NCBI RefSeq assembly: GCF_030408815.1
Contig: NZ_CP047355.1
Location: 2,418,001 to 2,482,000 of the forward strand
DNA length: 64,000 nucleotides
Direction: 5' to 3'
DNA from: Corynebacterium freiburgense
Lineage (GTDB): Bacteria; Actinomycetota; Actinomycetes; Mycobacteriales; Mycobacteriaceae
Part shown: piece by piece, positions 9,680 through 20,885 of the stretch
Layout of the letters: each line of letters starts with the position of its first letter
How positions within the stretch are numbered: the stretch's first letter is position 1
The notes under the pieces: generated by a model
What the model was told of the DNA's origin: nothing
Seen by the model: only the letters and a program-made list of their open reading frames with translations
Databases searched by the model: none
Translations under genes and position numbers: made by a program

Positions 9680-9748
9680 TTGGCCTCGAGGACTCGGCGT
9701 GATTGGCCTCGAGGACTCGGCGTGGCTGGCCTCGAGGACCCGGCGTGG
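9680..9748. repeat. Three tandem copies of a 23-bp unit
   Basis: Unit TTGGCCTCGAGGACTCGGCG plus three bases, starting at 9680, 9703 and 9726. The third copy differs at two positions. Each unit contains the palindrome CCTCGAGG. Confidence 0.85.
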
Positions 9749-9979
9749 CTGGAGTGATTTTTGGGGCCATTGGGGCTTGTGCGGTTGCGATGCCCCGGAT
9801 TCCACCGGGAGGAGCTGGTGAAGGGCTGGTTTTAGGCTGGGTTTGACCTGGTTTTGCTGGTTTTTGTCCGGTGGTTTGGTTGCGGACATCCGGTGACCTG
9901 GGATTTGGTTGGGGCTGATTGGCCTTTTTGGGTGCTGGCCGGTCTTTTCAGGTGCTGGTTGGGCGCTGGTTGGGCGTGT

Positions 9980-10398
9980 TGTCACAGATTCCATTTTTTC
10001 GGCGGATTTTATGGAATCTGCGACACGATAGGTAGGGAACCTGTCACAAATTCCATTTTTTTCACTGTTTTAATGGAATCTGCGACAAACCCCAGGTCAA
10101 CAGTTGTGTGCAATGTTGGCTGCTGTCGCAAATTCCATTTTTTCAGGCGATTTTATGGAATCTGCGACACTCGACATGAAAACATCACTAGTTTGATAGG
10201 GTGGGCCTATCAAACCGCAGGGAAAGCGGCTCAAAGGCTCGGGAAACCCTGGATTTCCAGCCAACCCACCCCGAAAATCAGGCAGATCTGACACACCCCA
10301 CCACCCAACAAGGCAGATTTCACATCACCCACAACCCGCCACCGCATTTCCCCAGATCACACCCACAAACCAAGAGCCCACAACACAAATCTGCCTAC
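9980..10398 (+). repeat. Modular hairpin repeat, locus A
   Basis: Three 46-bp hairpin units lie at 9980-10025, 10042-10087 and 10124-10169, with arms TGTCRCARATTCCAT and ATGGAATCTGCGACA. Linkers are the 16-base CGATAGGTAGGGAACC between units 1 and 2 and a 36-base linker containing CCCCAGGTCAAC between units 2 and 3. A 25-bp hairpin GTTTGATAGG/CCTATCAAAC follows at 10191-10215. The right flank has inverted arms AGGCAGATTT (10311-10320) and AAATCTGCCT (10389-10398). Confidence 0.93.
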
Positions 10399-10551
10399 CC
10401 CGGCCTTTTCCACACCGGCCAACCCTGCTCCAGCCCAAAACCAGCACCATCAAAAACCATAAAACAAAACGCCAGCCCAACTTTCGCAGGTGAAATTGAA
10501 AAACCCAAGTAGCAACGATCACCACTTGGGTAAAATTCATATGCGCAGACT

Positions 10552-11412
10552 TTAGGGCTGTGGTGGGAATGGGGGGTCCTGTGGACCGGGTCCACCAAAT
10601 CCAGGTTGCTGCGGTGGATATTGCGGTGGGTATTGCTGTGGCGGAAGTTGCTGGGGCGGCATTTGCTGTGGGTACGGCGCGTTCATGGCAAATTCGCCGG
10701 TGACAGAGCTCCGGAACGCCAATGTGCTAAATAGTGCGCACAATGGGACTGCGATAATCGTGCCAAATACCACGGCTTGACCAACAGAGTTAATTACCAC
10801 GCAAAACAACATTGCTAAAAATGTTGGACCTGGATTGGCCTTAAACATTGCGATTGAAGCTTTCAATGCGCCTTGTAAGGTTGGGTTTTGCATGTTAAGT
10901 ACTGCAGGGTAGGCAAAGAACAAGTAAATCGCCGCAACTATACCTGGGATAAAGCACAGCATATAGCCGATTCCTATGATGAGGCCGACTACAAAAAATG
11001 TAAGTATCGGCAGCCCAGCACCTCCAAAATTAAAAAATGAAGAAACCTTTATTGGTTGTCCATTAAAAGCCATGGCTGCGCACCGATAGGTAGCAACACT
11101 TTGTAAAAGAATCACAAAGAATACTAGCGAGAAGATGACCGCTATAAAAATAAAAAACCCAATGCCCGCACTGCTACTCGCAGCAGGCTGCGCTGCGGGG
11201 TCATATATCCCGCCACTTTGTGGGCTGGTATTCGCCAGGCTGAAAATACCAATAAAATAAATGCCAAAAAGAACAAGGAAAATCACAAGATAAATGAGCG
11301 CGGCCAGTACCCATGGGACTGGTGCATTCATAAATGTTTTCCAACTTTTTTCGAGCGTTTTGCCGATATCGACTGGCGCCCAGCGCGCATCTTCGATTCG
11401 CAAATCATTCAT
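10552..11412 (-). CDS. Integral membrane protein with proline/glutamine-rich C-terminal tail
   Basis: 286 residues. A hydrophilic N-terminus (IEDARWAPVDIGKTLEKSWKTF) precedes about six hydrophobic segments between residues 33 and 230. The last 45 residues are a low-complexity PPQQ/YPPQ tail ending PPFPPQP that is presumably cytoplasmic or cell-wall exposed. Similar corynebacterial proteins are annotated only as conserved membrane proteins. I see no catalytic motif. Separated from the pth2-like gene upstream by about 60 bases, so it may be a distal member of the serB unit. Function unknown. Confidence 0.8.
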   Translation of the reverse strand: MNDLRIEDARWAPVDIGKTLEKSWKTFMNAPVPWVLAALIYLVIFLVLFGIYFIGIFSLANTSPQSGGIYDPAAQPAASSSAGIGFFIFIAVIFSLVFFVILLQSVATYRCAAMAFNGQPIKVSSFFNFGGAGLPILTFFVVGLIIGIGYMLCFIPGIVAAIYLFFAYPAVLNMQNPTLQGALKASIAMFKANPGPTFLAMLFCVVINSVGQAVVFGTIIAVPLCALFSTLAFRSSVTGEFAMNAPYPQQMPPQQLPPQQYPPQYPPQQPGFGGPGPQDPPFPPQP

Positions 11413-11471
11413 CTGATGGAGTCCTTTCAGAAAGTTTCGGATTCCAGCCTACTGATTTACATACCAAAATT

Positions 11472-12185
11472 TCAGCATAAAGCGATAGCGGTCACAGTTC
11501 CTGGCGTCACTTCTGTAAAACCAGCGTCGCACACCAGTACCGCTTCCGGACTTTTTGTGTGAATCTGAAATTCGACTGAGTTAACCTCGCACACCTGCAA
11601 AGGAAATCCTTGATCGCACCAACCACTCATCTGGGACTCGCTCATATGTGCGGCTAAAAGCATAGCTGCATGCCCCGCTTGCGCAGCAGCCTTTCCCACC
11701 GTCATACCTAGCCCAGCATTAAGCAGCACACATGGGCGTTCCGTGGGTCTTTGCACACCCAATGCGGCAATATCAGTACCGCTGATCTGCAATTTCTGCA
11801 CCACAGGATGCGTATCGACGACCGCGCTGGGCACGCAGGCACGGGCGTAACCGACCGTAACACCTGGCACACTTTGCACCCTTTGCCAATGGCTATTTCG
11901 TGCCCGGCGCGTAATTTTCCGAATCCGAGCTCCGTACCAAGTATTCAGGGACGATCGAAAATCATCATTGGGAAGGAGACAACATGCCAACACTGCGCGG
12001 GCCGCATCCTCCAAAAGCACTTGTCGAGTTGGTGGATCATGCTTGGGAATATTAAGCACAATTGGCATCGCCCAAATAGTCGAAGGATCATCCTCTTTTT
12101 CGAAGCCAGGTCGTGGGGACAGGCATGCCTGAAGCCTGCGGTGGGCGTCGTTAAGACTGGAGTGGGACACGCCGGAAACTACCAT
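11472..12185 (-). CDS. Protein with peptidyl-tRNA hydrolase 2-like C-terminal region
   Basis: 237 residues from the ATG at 12185. The C-terminal half contains LNAGLGMTVGKAAAQAGHAA, which resembles the MSxGKxAAQxxHA motif of peptidyl-tRNA hydrolase type 2 (PF01981). The N-terminal half (about 1-110) is not recognisable. The gene overlaps the end of serB by about 35 bases, or 20 if the GTG at 12170 is the start. The open frame extends further into serB, which I judge not used. Peptidyl-tRNA cleavage is a family-based guess; the bacterial canonical enzyme is Pth1, so this copy would be accessory. Confidence 0.65.
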   Translation of the reverse strand: MVVSGVSHSSLNDAHRRLQACLSPRPGFEKEDDPSTIWAMPIVLNIPKHDPPTRQVLLEDAARAVLACCLLPNDDFRSSLNTWYGARIRKITRRARNSHWQRVQSVPGVTVGYARACVPSAVVDTHPVVQKLQISGTDIAALGVQRPTERPCVLLNAGLGMTVGKAAAQAGHAAMLLAAHMSESQMSGWCDQGFPLQVCEVNSVEFQIHTKSPEAVLVCDAGFTEVTPGTVTAIALC

Positions 12186-13428
12186 CTTCGAGGTCAGCTT
12201 CATCAATTTCTTCGCGGGAAATACCCAGGATGTATAGGACCTCGTCAAGGAATGGGTAATTCACCGAAGCATCTGCAACCTCCCGTAACGCAGGCTTTGC
12301 ATTAAAGGCAATACCCAACCCGGCTGCCGAAAGCATGTCTATATCATTCGCGCCATCACCCACAGCCACCGTCTGGTGCATAAGTAAACCAGAATCCGCT
12401 GCAAATTCCCGCAAAAAATCAGCCTTTGCAGCACGGTCAACGACCTTCCCAATCACCCGGCCGGTAAGCTTGCCGTCTTCAATCTCCAAGGTATTGGCAC
12501 GGGTGTAATCCAGCTCGAGCTCCTTAGCTAACCCTTCCAACACCTGAATAAACCCACCCGACACCACGGCCGTTTTATAACCCATACGCTTTAATGTTCG
12601 GATGGTTGTCCGGGCACCAGGAGTTAGCTCTATTTGTGCGGCAACCTCATTAATAACCGAAGCATCCAAACCCTTGAGTGTGGCTACACGCTCCCGCAAA
12701 GACTCCTCAAAATCCAACTCACCGCGCATAGCGCGCTCAGTCACCTCAGCAACCTCGGCCTCTTTACCGGCGTGCGCCGCCAGCATCTCAATCACTTCAC
12801 CGGTAATCAAGGTGGAATCACAATCAAAACAAATTAACCGCTTCGATCTACGAACTAGTCCAGCACGTTCGATTGCAATATCGACGCCAATCTCTTGCGT
12901 TAAAAGTGCAAGAGCTTTACGAAGACTCATCCCCCCGCCAGGCTTTGGGTCAGCCACCGTAACTTTTAATTCCAGTCCGGTCACCGGATAATCCGCAATC
13001 CCCCGAATCGTATCAATGTTCGCACCGTAATCTGCCAGTGTCTGACCAATACGGGACACGTGAGCAGCCGTCACCGGATCACCCAACACAACTACCGCGT
13101 GCGTCGATAATGGGCGAGTGGAGCGTAAATTCTGGACCACCTCAAGCGTTACACGCTGCCCATAGGCATGAAGCGTATCAGTCAACCCTTCCCGTAAAAC
13201 TTCGGCTTTATCTTCTTTTAAACCAACAAGCGCAGCCAGATTCAATCGACCACGAAACTGCGATTGCTCAACATCAAGCAATTGCACGGCATACGAACTC
13301 AGTACCCGGAAAAACGCCGCAGAAACACCTGGACGGTCGGCACCAACAACCGTAATCACAGCCGGAACAAACCCTTGGGAAAGATTCACAGTAATGTCTT
13401 GCGGAGCAGCAGATTCAAATTCAAGCAC
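12151..13428 (-). CDS. serB: Phosphoserine phosphatase with N-terminal ACT regions
   Basis: Last step of serine biosynthesis: O-phosphoserine to serine. The 425-residue protein has two ACT-like regulatory segments (about 18-90 and 108-185) and a HAD phosphatase domain with the catalytic DCDST (202-206), VSGGF (289-293) and GDGAND (357-362). ACT-domain SerB enzymes of actinobacteria are commonly inhibited by serine. It follows ctaD, as in C. glutamicum, with a strong terminator between them, so it likely has its own promoter between 13429 and 13481. Serine produced here feeds the cysE/cysK pair at 48-50 kb. Confidence 0.95.
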   Translation of the reverse strand: MLEFESAAPQDITVNLSQGFVPAVITVVGADRPGVSAAFFRVLSSYAVQLLDVEQSQFRGRLNLAALVGLKEDKAEVLREGLTDTLHAYGQRVTLEVVQNLRSTRPLSTHAVVVLGDPVTAAHVSRIGQTLADYGANIDTIRGIADYPVTGLELKVTVADPKPGGGMSLRKALALLTQEIGVDIAIERAGLVRRSKRLICFDCDSTLITGEVIEMLAAHAGKEAEVAEVTERAMRGELDFEESLRERVATLKGLDASVINEVAAQIELTPGARTTIRTLKRMGYKTAVVSGGFIQVLEGLAKELELDYTRANTLEIEDGKLTGRVIGKVVDRAAKADFLREFAADSGLLMHQTVAVGDGANDIDMLSAAGLGIAFNAKPALREVADASVNYPFLDEVLYILGISREEIDEADLEDGSFRRVPLQS

Positions 13429-13481
13429 GATGGTTATTCTTTCACGTTTCTGCTCGTCAATACCAATATTCCGAAATCCAA

Positions 13482-13519
13482 AAAATGCCCCCAGTGGACA
13501 GAACCACCGGGGGCATTTT
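13482..13519 (-). terminator. Rho-independent terminator after ctaD
   Basis: Stem AAATGCCCCC / GGGGGCATTT with a loop of about 17 bases. On the minus strand the hairpin is followed by a T-run. Located 34 bases past the ctaD stop. Confidence 0.85.
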
Positions 13520-13552
13520 GCGTAGCCTAGAAAACTCTACATATGCACCTTA

Positions 13553-15247
13553 TTAGTGACGGCCGGTATGGGCTTCCGCACGCATACGCTCCACCATATG
13601 AGGATAGTGCAACTCAAATGCAGGACGCTCGGACCGGATACGAGGAAGCGAAACGAAGTTGTGACGCGGCGGCGGGCAAGAGGTAGCCCACTCCAGGGAG
13701 TTACCGTAACCCCATGGATCATCCACAGTTACGACCTCACCATAACGCCAAGACTTGAATACATTCCAGATAAACGGAATGACAGACAAGCCGAGGACGA
13801 AGGACGAAACGGTCGAAATCTGGTTCAGGAAGGTAAAACCGTCTGTATCCAAGTAATCAGCGTAACGACGAGGCATACCCATATTGCCGAGCCAGTGCTG
13901 GACCAAGAACGTACCATGGAAGCCGATAAACGTCAGCCAGAAGTGAATCTTGCCAAGACGCTCATCAAGCATGCGCCCGGTCATCTTCGGGAACCAGAAG
14001 TAAACGCCAGCATAGGAAGCGAACACGATCGTACCGAACAAGGTGTAGTGGAAGTGTGCAACCACAAAGTAGGTATCAGAAACGTGGAAGTCCAGCGGCG
14101 GGGAGGCCAGCATAATACCGGTCAAACCACCAAACAAGAAGGAAACCAAGAAGCCAAAGGCGAAAATCATTGGGGTTTCCCAAGTGATATGGCCTTTCCA
14201 CATGGTGCCAACCCAGTTAAAGAACTTCACACCGGTAGGAACCGAAATCAAGAAGGTCATAAATGAGAAGAACGGCAACAAGATTGCACCAGTAACGAAC
14301 ATATGGTGAGCCCACACAGCCATGGAAAGTGCAGCGATAGAAAGGGTAGCGAAAACCAGGCCAGCGTAGCCGAACATTGGCTTACGGGAGAATACTGGAA
14401 TGACCTCAGAAACAATGCCAAAGAATGGCAAAGCTAGAACGTAAACCTCGGGGTGACCGAAGAACCAGAACAAGTGCTGCCAAAGGATCGCGCCACCGTT
14501 TGCAGGATCATAGATATGTCCACCAAGTTTACGGTCATAAAGAACACCAAGGGCTGCTGCAGTGAGCATCGGGAAGATAAGCAATGCAAGCAGCGAGGTA
14601 ACAAAAATATTCCAGGTAAAGATCGGGAGCCGGAACATGGTCATGCCCGGTGCACGAAGACACAAAATTGTGGTGGTCATATTGATAGCAGACACAATGG
14701 TACCGATACCACCGACACCAACACCGAGAATCCACATATCCGAACCAACACCTGGTGAGTGAATAGAGTCAGACAGCGGCGAATACATCGTCCAACCGAA
14801 GTCTGCCGCACCACCTGGAGTAAGGAAGCCTGAAAGCATTAGGATGCCGCCAACAGTGGTCAACCAGAAACCAAGCGCATTCAAACGTGGGAAAGCAACG
14901 TCAGGAGCACCAATCTGGAGCGGCATAACGTAGTTAGCAAAACCCCAAACAACCGGGGTTCCATAAAGAAGCAGCATTACCGTGCCGTGCATGGTAAATA
15001 GCTGGTTGAATTGTTCGTTCGAGAAAATCTGCAATCCAGGGGTAAAGAGCTCTGCGCGGATCAGCAACGCCATAAAGCCACCGAGGAAGAAGAACACAAA
15101 GGACATAATGATGTACATGATGCCCAGCGTTTTATGGTCGGTGGTAGTGAGCATTTTCCAAGCTAGGCTGCCTTTTCGGGCATTACCAGTTGGCGCAGGC
15201 CTTACCGGTACGGCCTCATGGCCGACCTTAGGCGCTACAGCGGTCAT
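13553..15247 (-). CDS. ctaD: Cytochrome c oxidase subunit I (aa3 type)
   Basis: Catalytic subunit of the terminal oxidase: 564 residues, twelve predicted membrane helices. Haem and copper ligands are visible in [29 protein letters not shown] and [11 protein letters not shown]. The HPEVY segment gives the copper-B His and the cross-linked Tyr. The start [11 protein letters not shown] is chosen because TCAGGAGGAACCT, a strong ribosome site, lies just upstream. The open frame runs 60 codons further without such a site. In corynebacteria this subunit works in a bc1-aa3 supercomplex whose other genes are elsewhere. Confidence 0.97.
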   Translation of the reverse strand: MTAVAPKVGHEAVPVRPAPTGNARKGSLAWKMLTTTDHKTLGIMYIIMSFVFFFLGGFMALLIRAELFTPGLQIFSNEQFNQLFTMHGTVMLLLYGTPVVWGFANYVMPLQIGAPDVAFPRLNALGFWLTTVGGILMLSGFLTPGGAADFGWTMYSPLSDSIHSPGVGSDMWILGVGVGGIGTIVSAINMTTTILCLRAPGMTMFRLPIFTWNIFVTSLLALLIFPMLTAAALGVLYDRKLGGHIYDPANGGAILWQHLFWFFGHPEVYVLALPFFGIVSEVIPVFSRKPMFGYAGLVFATLSIAALSMAVWAHHMFVTGAILLPFFSFMTFLISVPTGVKFFNWVGTMWKGHITWETPMIFAFGFLVSFLFGGLTGIMLASPPLDFHVSDTYFVVAHFHYTLFGTIVFASYAGVYFWFPKMTGRMLDERLGKIHFWLTFIGFHGTFLVQHWLGNMGMPRRYADYLDTDGFTFLNQISTVSSFVLGLSVIPFIWNVFKSWRYGEVVTVDDPWGYGNSLEWATSCPPPRHNFVSLPRIRSERPAFELHYPHMVERMRAEAHTGRH

Positions 15248-15937
15248 AGGTTCCTCCTGACTACGCAATGGCCTTGCCCTCACAAAGCCATCAAAGTGTT
15301 TACGCTGCCTTGATAGTAGTGGAAGCGTAAGGCGTTTTTCCAGCCCACGAGGCTGGTCACCTAGATGAGTGTAACTGCGACACTGTGAGTTTCGGAAGTA
15401 GTTTGGTGCCGAAAGTAGGTCATTCACACCTTTGAGCTAAGAGTTCACTGAAATTATGTGATTGGAAACACTTTTTAGCCCGTAATTGCGATGGAATTTT
15501 CACTCAGTACTTATGTTCCCACTCCCCCCATCTCGGGTTGGTACTTTTGGTTGAGTCGGAAACGAATCGTGCACTTCCAAAGCGCAAAATGACACCTACG
15601 TGACAAAATCCCCCACCAATGAGGCAGAAACGATCCGCTCCCCTAAAAGAGAAGCAAACGCAGAAACCTCAACGTAAATCAAAATAGTTAATTTCGAGTC
15701 CATGCGAGAGCGGGCCGCTCGGTTGACGGACTGCCCGGTTGAACAGTTGACGGACTGTCCGGTTGACGGTCCGACCAGGCAGCGAAAGAAAACCACAAAG
15801 GATCTCAGTGCCTCCAGAAAGCTCAGAGGCAAAAACTCAAAACCCTGGAGCGCCCTTCCCCTCTATAGCACTCCAGGGAAATCCCGGTCGGCCCGCTATC
15901 TAATTTCTTCCTCTCTAAATTTCTCTCTGCCTACTTT
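15248..15937. other. Non-coding stretch between ctaD and nrdF
   Basis: About 690 bases with no supported gene. It must hold the ctaD promoter in its left half. Around 15719-15775 there is a duplicated GTTGACGGACTG(T/C)CCGGTTGA motif. The terminator of nrdF lies at 15843-15878. Confidence 0.6.
15843..15878 (-). terminator. Rho-independent terminator after nrdF
   Basis: Stem CCCTGGAG / CTCCAGGG (15843-15850 with 15871-15878). On the minus strand it is followed by TTTTGAGTTTTT. Located about 60 bases past the nrdF stop. Confidence 0.75.
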
Positions 15938-17346
<1,409 letters not shown>

Positions 17347-17856
17347 ATGTCCAGCATGACTATTCCAGCAAAACTTTCCGAAGCTTTTAACCGTCAAGTT
17401 ACTGCCGAACTCGAAGCTTCATTGGTATATCTCCAGCTCTCCTATGTTCTTAATGACCTTGGCCTCGTTGGCATGAGCAGTTGGATGAAGCTCCAAGCAG
17501 AAGAAGAGCTCACCCACGCACAAATGTTCGCAGACCATCTTATGGATCGCGATGTTGTTCCTACCATTGGCGCGATCGACGCTCCCGCTATTTCAGCTAA
17601 GACCGCAATTGAGGCATTCGAGGCATCCCTCGCTCATGAACGCAAGATTTCTGGCATGATTCGCGAACTAGCAGCATTGGCACAAGACGAGCGCGACTTC
17701 GACTCACGCCCGCTGCTTGATACCTTTATTTCCGAACAGATCGAAGAAGAATCCACTGTAAAGGAAATTTTGGATCGCCTCCGCCTTATTGGTCAGGACG
17801 GCTCCGGCCTTTTGCGTATCGACGCCGAGCTTGGCTCACGCACCACGGAAGACTAA
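17347..17856 (+). CDS. ftn: Ferritin
   Basis: Iron-storage ferritin, 169 residues, assembling as a 24-mer and oxidising Fe(II) at an internal ferroxidase centre. Ligands are visible in helix A (NRQVTAELEASLVYLQL), helix B (LQAEEELTHAQMFADHLMDR with the ExxH pair) and the later helix (SEQIEEESTVKEILDRL). ATG 17347 is chosen; a TTG four codons upstream is open, and an ATG at 17356 is also possible. It lies between nrdF and nrdE but in opposite orientation, as in C. glutamicum. The proximity to a metal-dependent reductase is suggestive only. Confidence 0.95.
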   Translation: MSSMTIPAKLSEAFNRQVTAELEASLVYLQLSYVLNDLGLVGMSSWMKLQAEEELTHAQMFADHLMDRDVVPTIGAIDAPAISAKTAIEAFEASLAHERKISGMIRELAALAQDERDFDSRPLLDTFISEQIEEESTVKEILDRLRLIGQDGSGLLRIDAELGSRTTED

Positions 17857-18540
17857 CGTACTCCACCCCAAGCGTTAATTTCCCGCACGAGTATTCGCCG
17901 TTCCGGGAAGCACAAAGTGAACTGCGCCCCACTTGTTGGACTCCTTGTCTAGCTTTTGGGGCGTAAGGTGCTTTTGGGGCTTGTGTGATTGCAGTGGCAC
18001 AGGTTCCGCTGGATTGGCCTGGTTTTAAACTGGGCTTGTGAGTTTTACGGCTTCGCACGTGGGGTTTGTGGGGTTTGTGGCTTGGTTTTGACCGGTGGTT
18101 TGGTTGTGTGCGTCTGGTGACCTGGGATTTAGTTGGGTCTAGTTGAGGGCTGGTCGGCCTTTTTGGCGCTGGTTGGGTGTGTTGTCACAGATTCCATTTT
18201 TTCGGCTGTTTTTATGGAATTTGTGACACGATAGGTAGGGAACCTGTCACAGATTCCATTTTTTTCACTGTTTTAATGGAATCTGCGACACACCCCAGGT
18301 CAACGATTGTGTACAATGTTGCTTGCTGTCACAAATTCCATTTTTTCAGGCGATTTTATGGAATCTGTGACAGTCGATATGCAAACATCACTAGTTTGAT
18401 AGAGTGCGCCTATCAAACACGCCAGAGACCAGCCAGACCACTGGAAACCCAGCCCACACCCCTGAAACCCAGCCCACACCCCTGAAACCCAGCCCACACC
18501 CCCGGAAGAGCGTCCGACGCAAACCGAAAAACGAGCCAAC
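17857..18540. other. Non-coding stretch carrying repeat locus B
   Basis: Between convergent ftn and nrdE. A T/G-rich stretch (about 17940-18180) precedes the hairpin units, and an A/C-rich stretch with three CCTGAAACCCAGCCCACACC-like tandem units (about 18440-18500) follows. Open frames here are repeat-derived. Confidence 0.7.
18183..18418 (+). repeat. Modular hairpin repeat, locus B
   Basis: Three 46-bp hairpin units at 18183-18228, 18245-18290 and 18327-18372. The 25-bp hairpin GTTTGATAGA/GCCTATCAAAC is at 18394-18418. Linkers match locus A in length. Compared with A, substitutions are scattered over arms and loops, for example TTGTGACA instead of CTGCGACA at the end of unit 1. Confidence 0.93.
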
Positions 18541-18573
18541 GCCCTCCAAAAACCATCCTGACTTTTGGAGGGC
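18541..18573 (-). terminator. Hairpin terminator after nrdE
   Basis: Perfect 11-bp stem GCCCTCCAAAA / TTTTGGAGGGC, 29 bases past the nrdE stop. No long T-run follows, so this may be a processing or partial terminator. Confidence 0.65.
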
Positions 18574-18601
18574 GAGTTCAGAGCTCGGGGCTTATCAATG
18601 T

Positions 18602-20758
18602 TTAAAGCGTACAGCTCACACAATCTTGCTGTTCGGTGCCTTCCAATGCGGTCTGACGCAGGCGAATATAGTAGATCGTTTTAATACCCTTCTTCCAGGC
18701 ATAGATCTGGGCCCGGTTGATATCGCGGGTGGTGGCGGTGTCTTTAAAGAACAGTGTTAGTGACAAGCCTTGGTCCACATACTTTGTTGCCACGGCATAG
18801 GTATCAATGAGCTTTTCAAAGCCAATATCGTAGGCGTCACGATAGTACTCTCGATTCTCATTGGTCATATATGGCGCCGGGTAGTACACACGACCGATCT
18901 TGCCTTCTTTTCTAATTTCAATCGGGGCCGCAATCGGGTGGATCGACGACGTTGAATTATTAATATAAGAGATCGATCCAGTTGGTGGAACTGCCTGGAG
19001 ATATCGGTTAAAGAGCCCATACTTGGCAACATCTGCTTTAAGGGCTTCCCACTGTTCAGCGGTAGGGGTTTGAATCGAAGATTGTTCGAATAGTTCTTTA
19101 ACTCGCTCAGTCTTTGGCGCAAAATCTGCAGGGTCGTAGTTATCAAAGAAGGAACCATCCGCATACTTAGAGTCTTCAAACCCGACGAATCGTGTTCCAC
19201 GTTCCTTTGCAATAGTGCACGAGGCTTTAATTGCTTCGTACATCACGGTCGCAAAGTAGGCGTTTGTAAAGTCTAAGGCTTCTTCGGAACCGTAGTGGAT
19301 GTGCTCACGGCCAAGGAATCCATGCAGGTTCATTTGCCCAAGACCAATTGCGTGGGCAGCATCATTTCCTACTCGGATTGATGGAACTGAGTCAATAGAT
19401 GTTTGCTCTGATACGGCGGTCAGCCCGCGAATTGCGGTTTCCACTGTTTTGGAGAAGTCCGGCGAATCCATTGCTTTCGCGATATTGAGCGATCCCAAGT
19501 TGCAGGAGATGTCTTCCCCAATATGTTCGTAGGTCAGGTCTGGGTTGAATATCGACGCCGTGGAAACCTGCAGGATTTCCGAGCATAGGTTCGAATGGGT
19601 AATGCGACCGGCAATAGGGTTTGCCCGATTGGCCGTATCCTCGAACATAATATAGGGATAGCCGGATTCAAATTGGATCTCAGCAAGGGTTTCAAAGAAT
19701 TTGCGGGCGTTTACTTTGGACTTCCGAATCCGTGGATCCTCAACCATTTCCTCATAGTGTTCGGAAATTGGCACGTCCGCAAACGGTTTTCCATACACCC
19801 GTTCAACATCGTATGGGGAGAACAGGTACATATCATCATTACGTTTTGCCAATTCGAATGTGATATCCGGAATCACCACGCCAAGTGACAATGTTTTAAT
19901 GCGGATTTTTTCATCCGCATTTTCCCGCTTAGTGTCCAGGAATTTCATAATATCCGGATGGTGTGCGTGCAAATATACCGCCCCAGCACCTTGGCGGGCG
20001 CCAAGCTGGTTTGCATAGGAGAATGAATCTTCAAGAAGTTTCATTACTGGAATAACGCCAGAAGATTGGTTTTCAATCTTTTTAATTGGCGCACCGGATT
20101 CCCGTAGGTTACTAAGCAACAGGGCTACACCACCACCCCGTTTGGAGAGTTGCAGGGCGGAGTTAATGGCACGACCGATAGATTCCATATTGTCTTCGAT
20201 GCGAAGAAGGAAGCAAGAAACTGGTTCGCCACGCTGCGCTTTTCCACAGTTAAGGAATGTTGGTGTGGCTGGCTGGAAGCGTCCCGACATAATCTCGTCT
20301 ACTAGGTGCTCTGCCATTTCTTCGTTGCCTGCGGCAAGGGTAAGTGCCACCATACATACGCGGTCTTCATAGCGCTCAAGGTAACGTCGGCCGTCAAATG
20401 TCTTCAATGTATAAGACGTGTAGTACTTATAAGCCCCGAGGAACGTGGGGAATCGGAATTTCACCGCATACGCACGTTTAAAAAGGGATTTAATAAAGGC
20501 GAAGTCATATTGCTCCACCACTTTGGGATCGTAATAGTGGTTCTCTAATAAGTAATCAAATTTTTCTTCCAGATCATGGAAAAAAACAGTGTTTTGATTT
20601 ACATGCTGGAGGAAGTACTGGTTTGCAGCCTGACGATCCTTATCAAATTGAATTTGTTTATTCTCATCAAACAAATTCAACATGGCATTGAGTGCATGGT
20701 AGTCCAACTGTTCGGCTGTGCGCACTGGCTCTGCGACAGTCTTCCCCATTTCCGACAC
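18602..20758 (-). CDS. nrdE: Class Ib ribonucleotide reductase, alpha subunit
   Basis: Catalytic subunit that reduces ribonucleoside diphosphates; 718 residues, the normal NrdE length. Visible: the N-terminal [28 protein letters not shown] segment, the active-site [14 protein letters not shown] (cysteine and C-terminal ends of the site), [11 protein letters not shown], the [18 protein letters not shown] tail with the CxxC exchange pair that NrdH reduces, and no N-terminal ATP-cone, as expected for class Ib. It lies downstream of nrdH-nrdI but with a kinase gene inserted between nrdI and nrdE. Confidence 0.98.
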   Translation of the reverse strand: MSEMGKTVAEPVRTAEQLDYHALNAMLNLFDENKQIQFDKDRQAANQYFLQHVNQNTVFFHDLEEKFDYLLENHYYDPKVVEQYDFAFIKSLFKRAYAVKFRFPTFLGAYKYYTSYTLKTFDGRRYLERYEDRVCMVALTLAAGNEEMAEHLVDEIMSGRFQPATPTFLNCGKAQRGEPVSCFLLRIEDNMESIGRAINSALQLSKRGGGVALLLSNLRESGAPIKKIENQSSGVIPVMKLLEDSFSYANQLGARQGAGAVYLHAHHPDIMKFLDTKRENADEKIRIKTLSLGVVIPDITFELAKRNDDMYLFSPYDVERVYGKPFADVPISEHYEEMVEDPRIRKSKVNARKFFETLAEIQFESGYPYIMFEDTANRANPIAGRITHSNLCSEILQVSTASIFNPDLTYEHIGEDISCNLGSLNIAKAMDSPDFSKTVETAIRGLTAVSEQTSIDSVPSIRVGNDAAHAIGLGQMNLHGFLGREHIHYGSEEALDFTNAYFATVMYEAIKASCTIAKERGTRFVGFEDSKYADGSFFDNYDPADFAPKTERVKELFEQSSIQTPTAEQWEALKADVAKYGLFNRYLQAVPPTGSISYINNSTSSIHPIAAPIEIRKEGKIGRVYYPAPYMTNENREYYRDAYDIGFEKLIDTYAVATKYVDQGLSLTLFFKDTATTRDINRAQIYAWKKGIKTIYYIRLRQTALEGTEQQDCVSCTL

Positions 20759-20885
20759 GACGTTAGTCCCTTTCTTTTGGCAATACCCGTTTCAGGTTAA
20801 TTTCGATATCAATTGTGACGGGCTATGCCGCATTCAATGCGGCTATCTGGTTGGTGAAACGAATCCTACACAACCCCCCAAACAC

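Larger units (their letters stand above)
9517..10551. other. Non-coding stretch carrying repeat locus A
   Basis: About 1 kb without a credible gene. It holds three 23-bp tandem repeats (9680-9748), a T/G-rich stretch (about 9760-9979), the hairpin repeats of locus A (9980-10215) and an A/C-rich stretch with AGGCAGATTT and AAATCTGCCT arms (to about 10400). Several open frames cross it only because the repeat lacks stop codons in that frame. Confidence 0.75.

Noticed and set aside
10042..10169. Possible CRISPR array in the evenly spaced hairpin units
   Set aside because: Repeats are palindromic over their whole length, only two or three per locus, the spacers are themselves conserved between loci, and no cas genes are present.
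9854..10291. Open frame across repeat locus A coding a histidine/phenylalanine-rich peptide, recurring at loci B, D and F
   Set aside because: The peptide is similar because the DNA is repeated. There is no consistent start codon or ribosome site, and the frame simply reads through the hairpins.
15596..15832. Short minus-strand frame between ctaD and nrdF
   Set aside because: Contains a simple repeat giving a duplicated peptide; not supported by any start signal.
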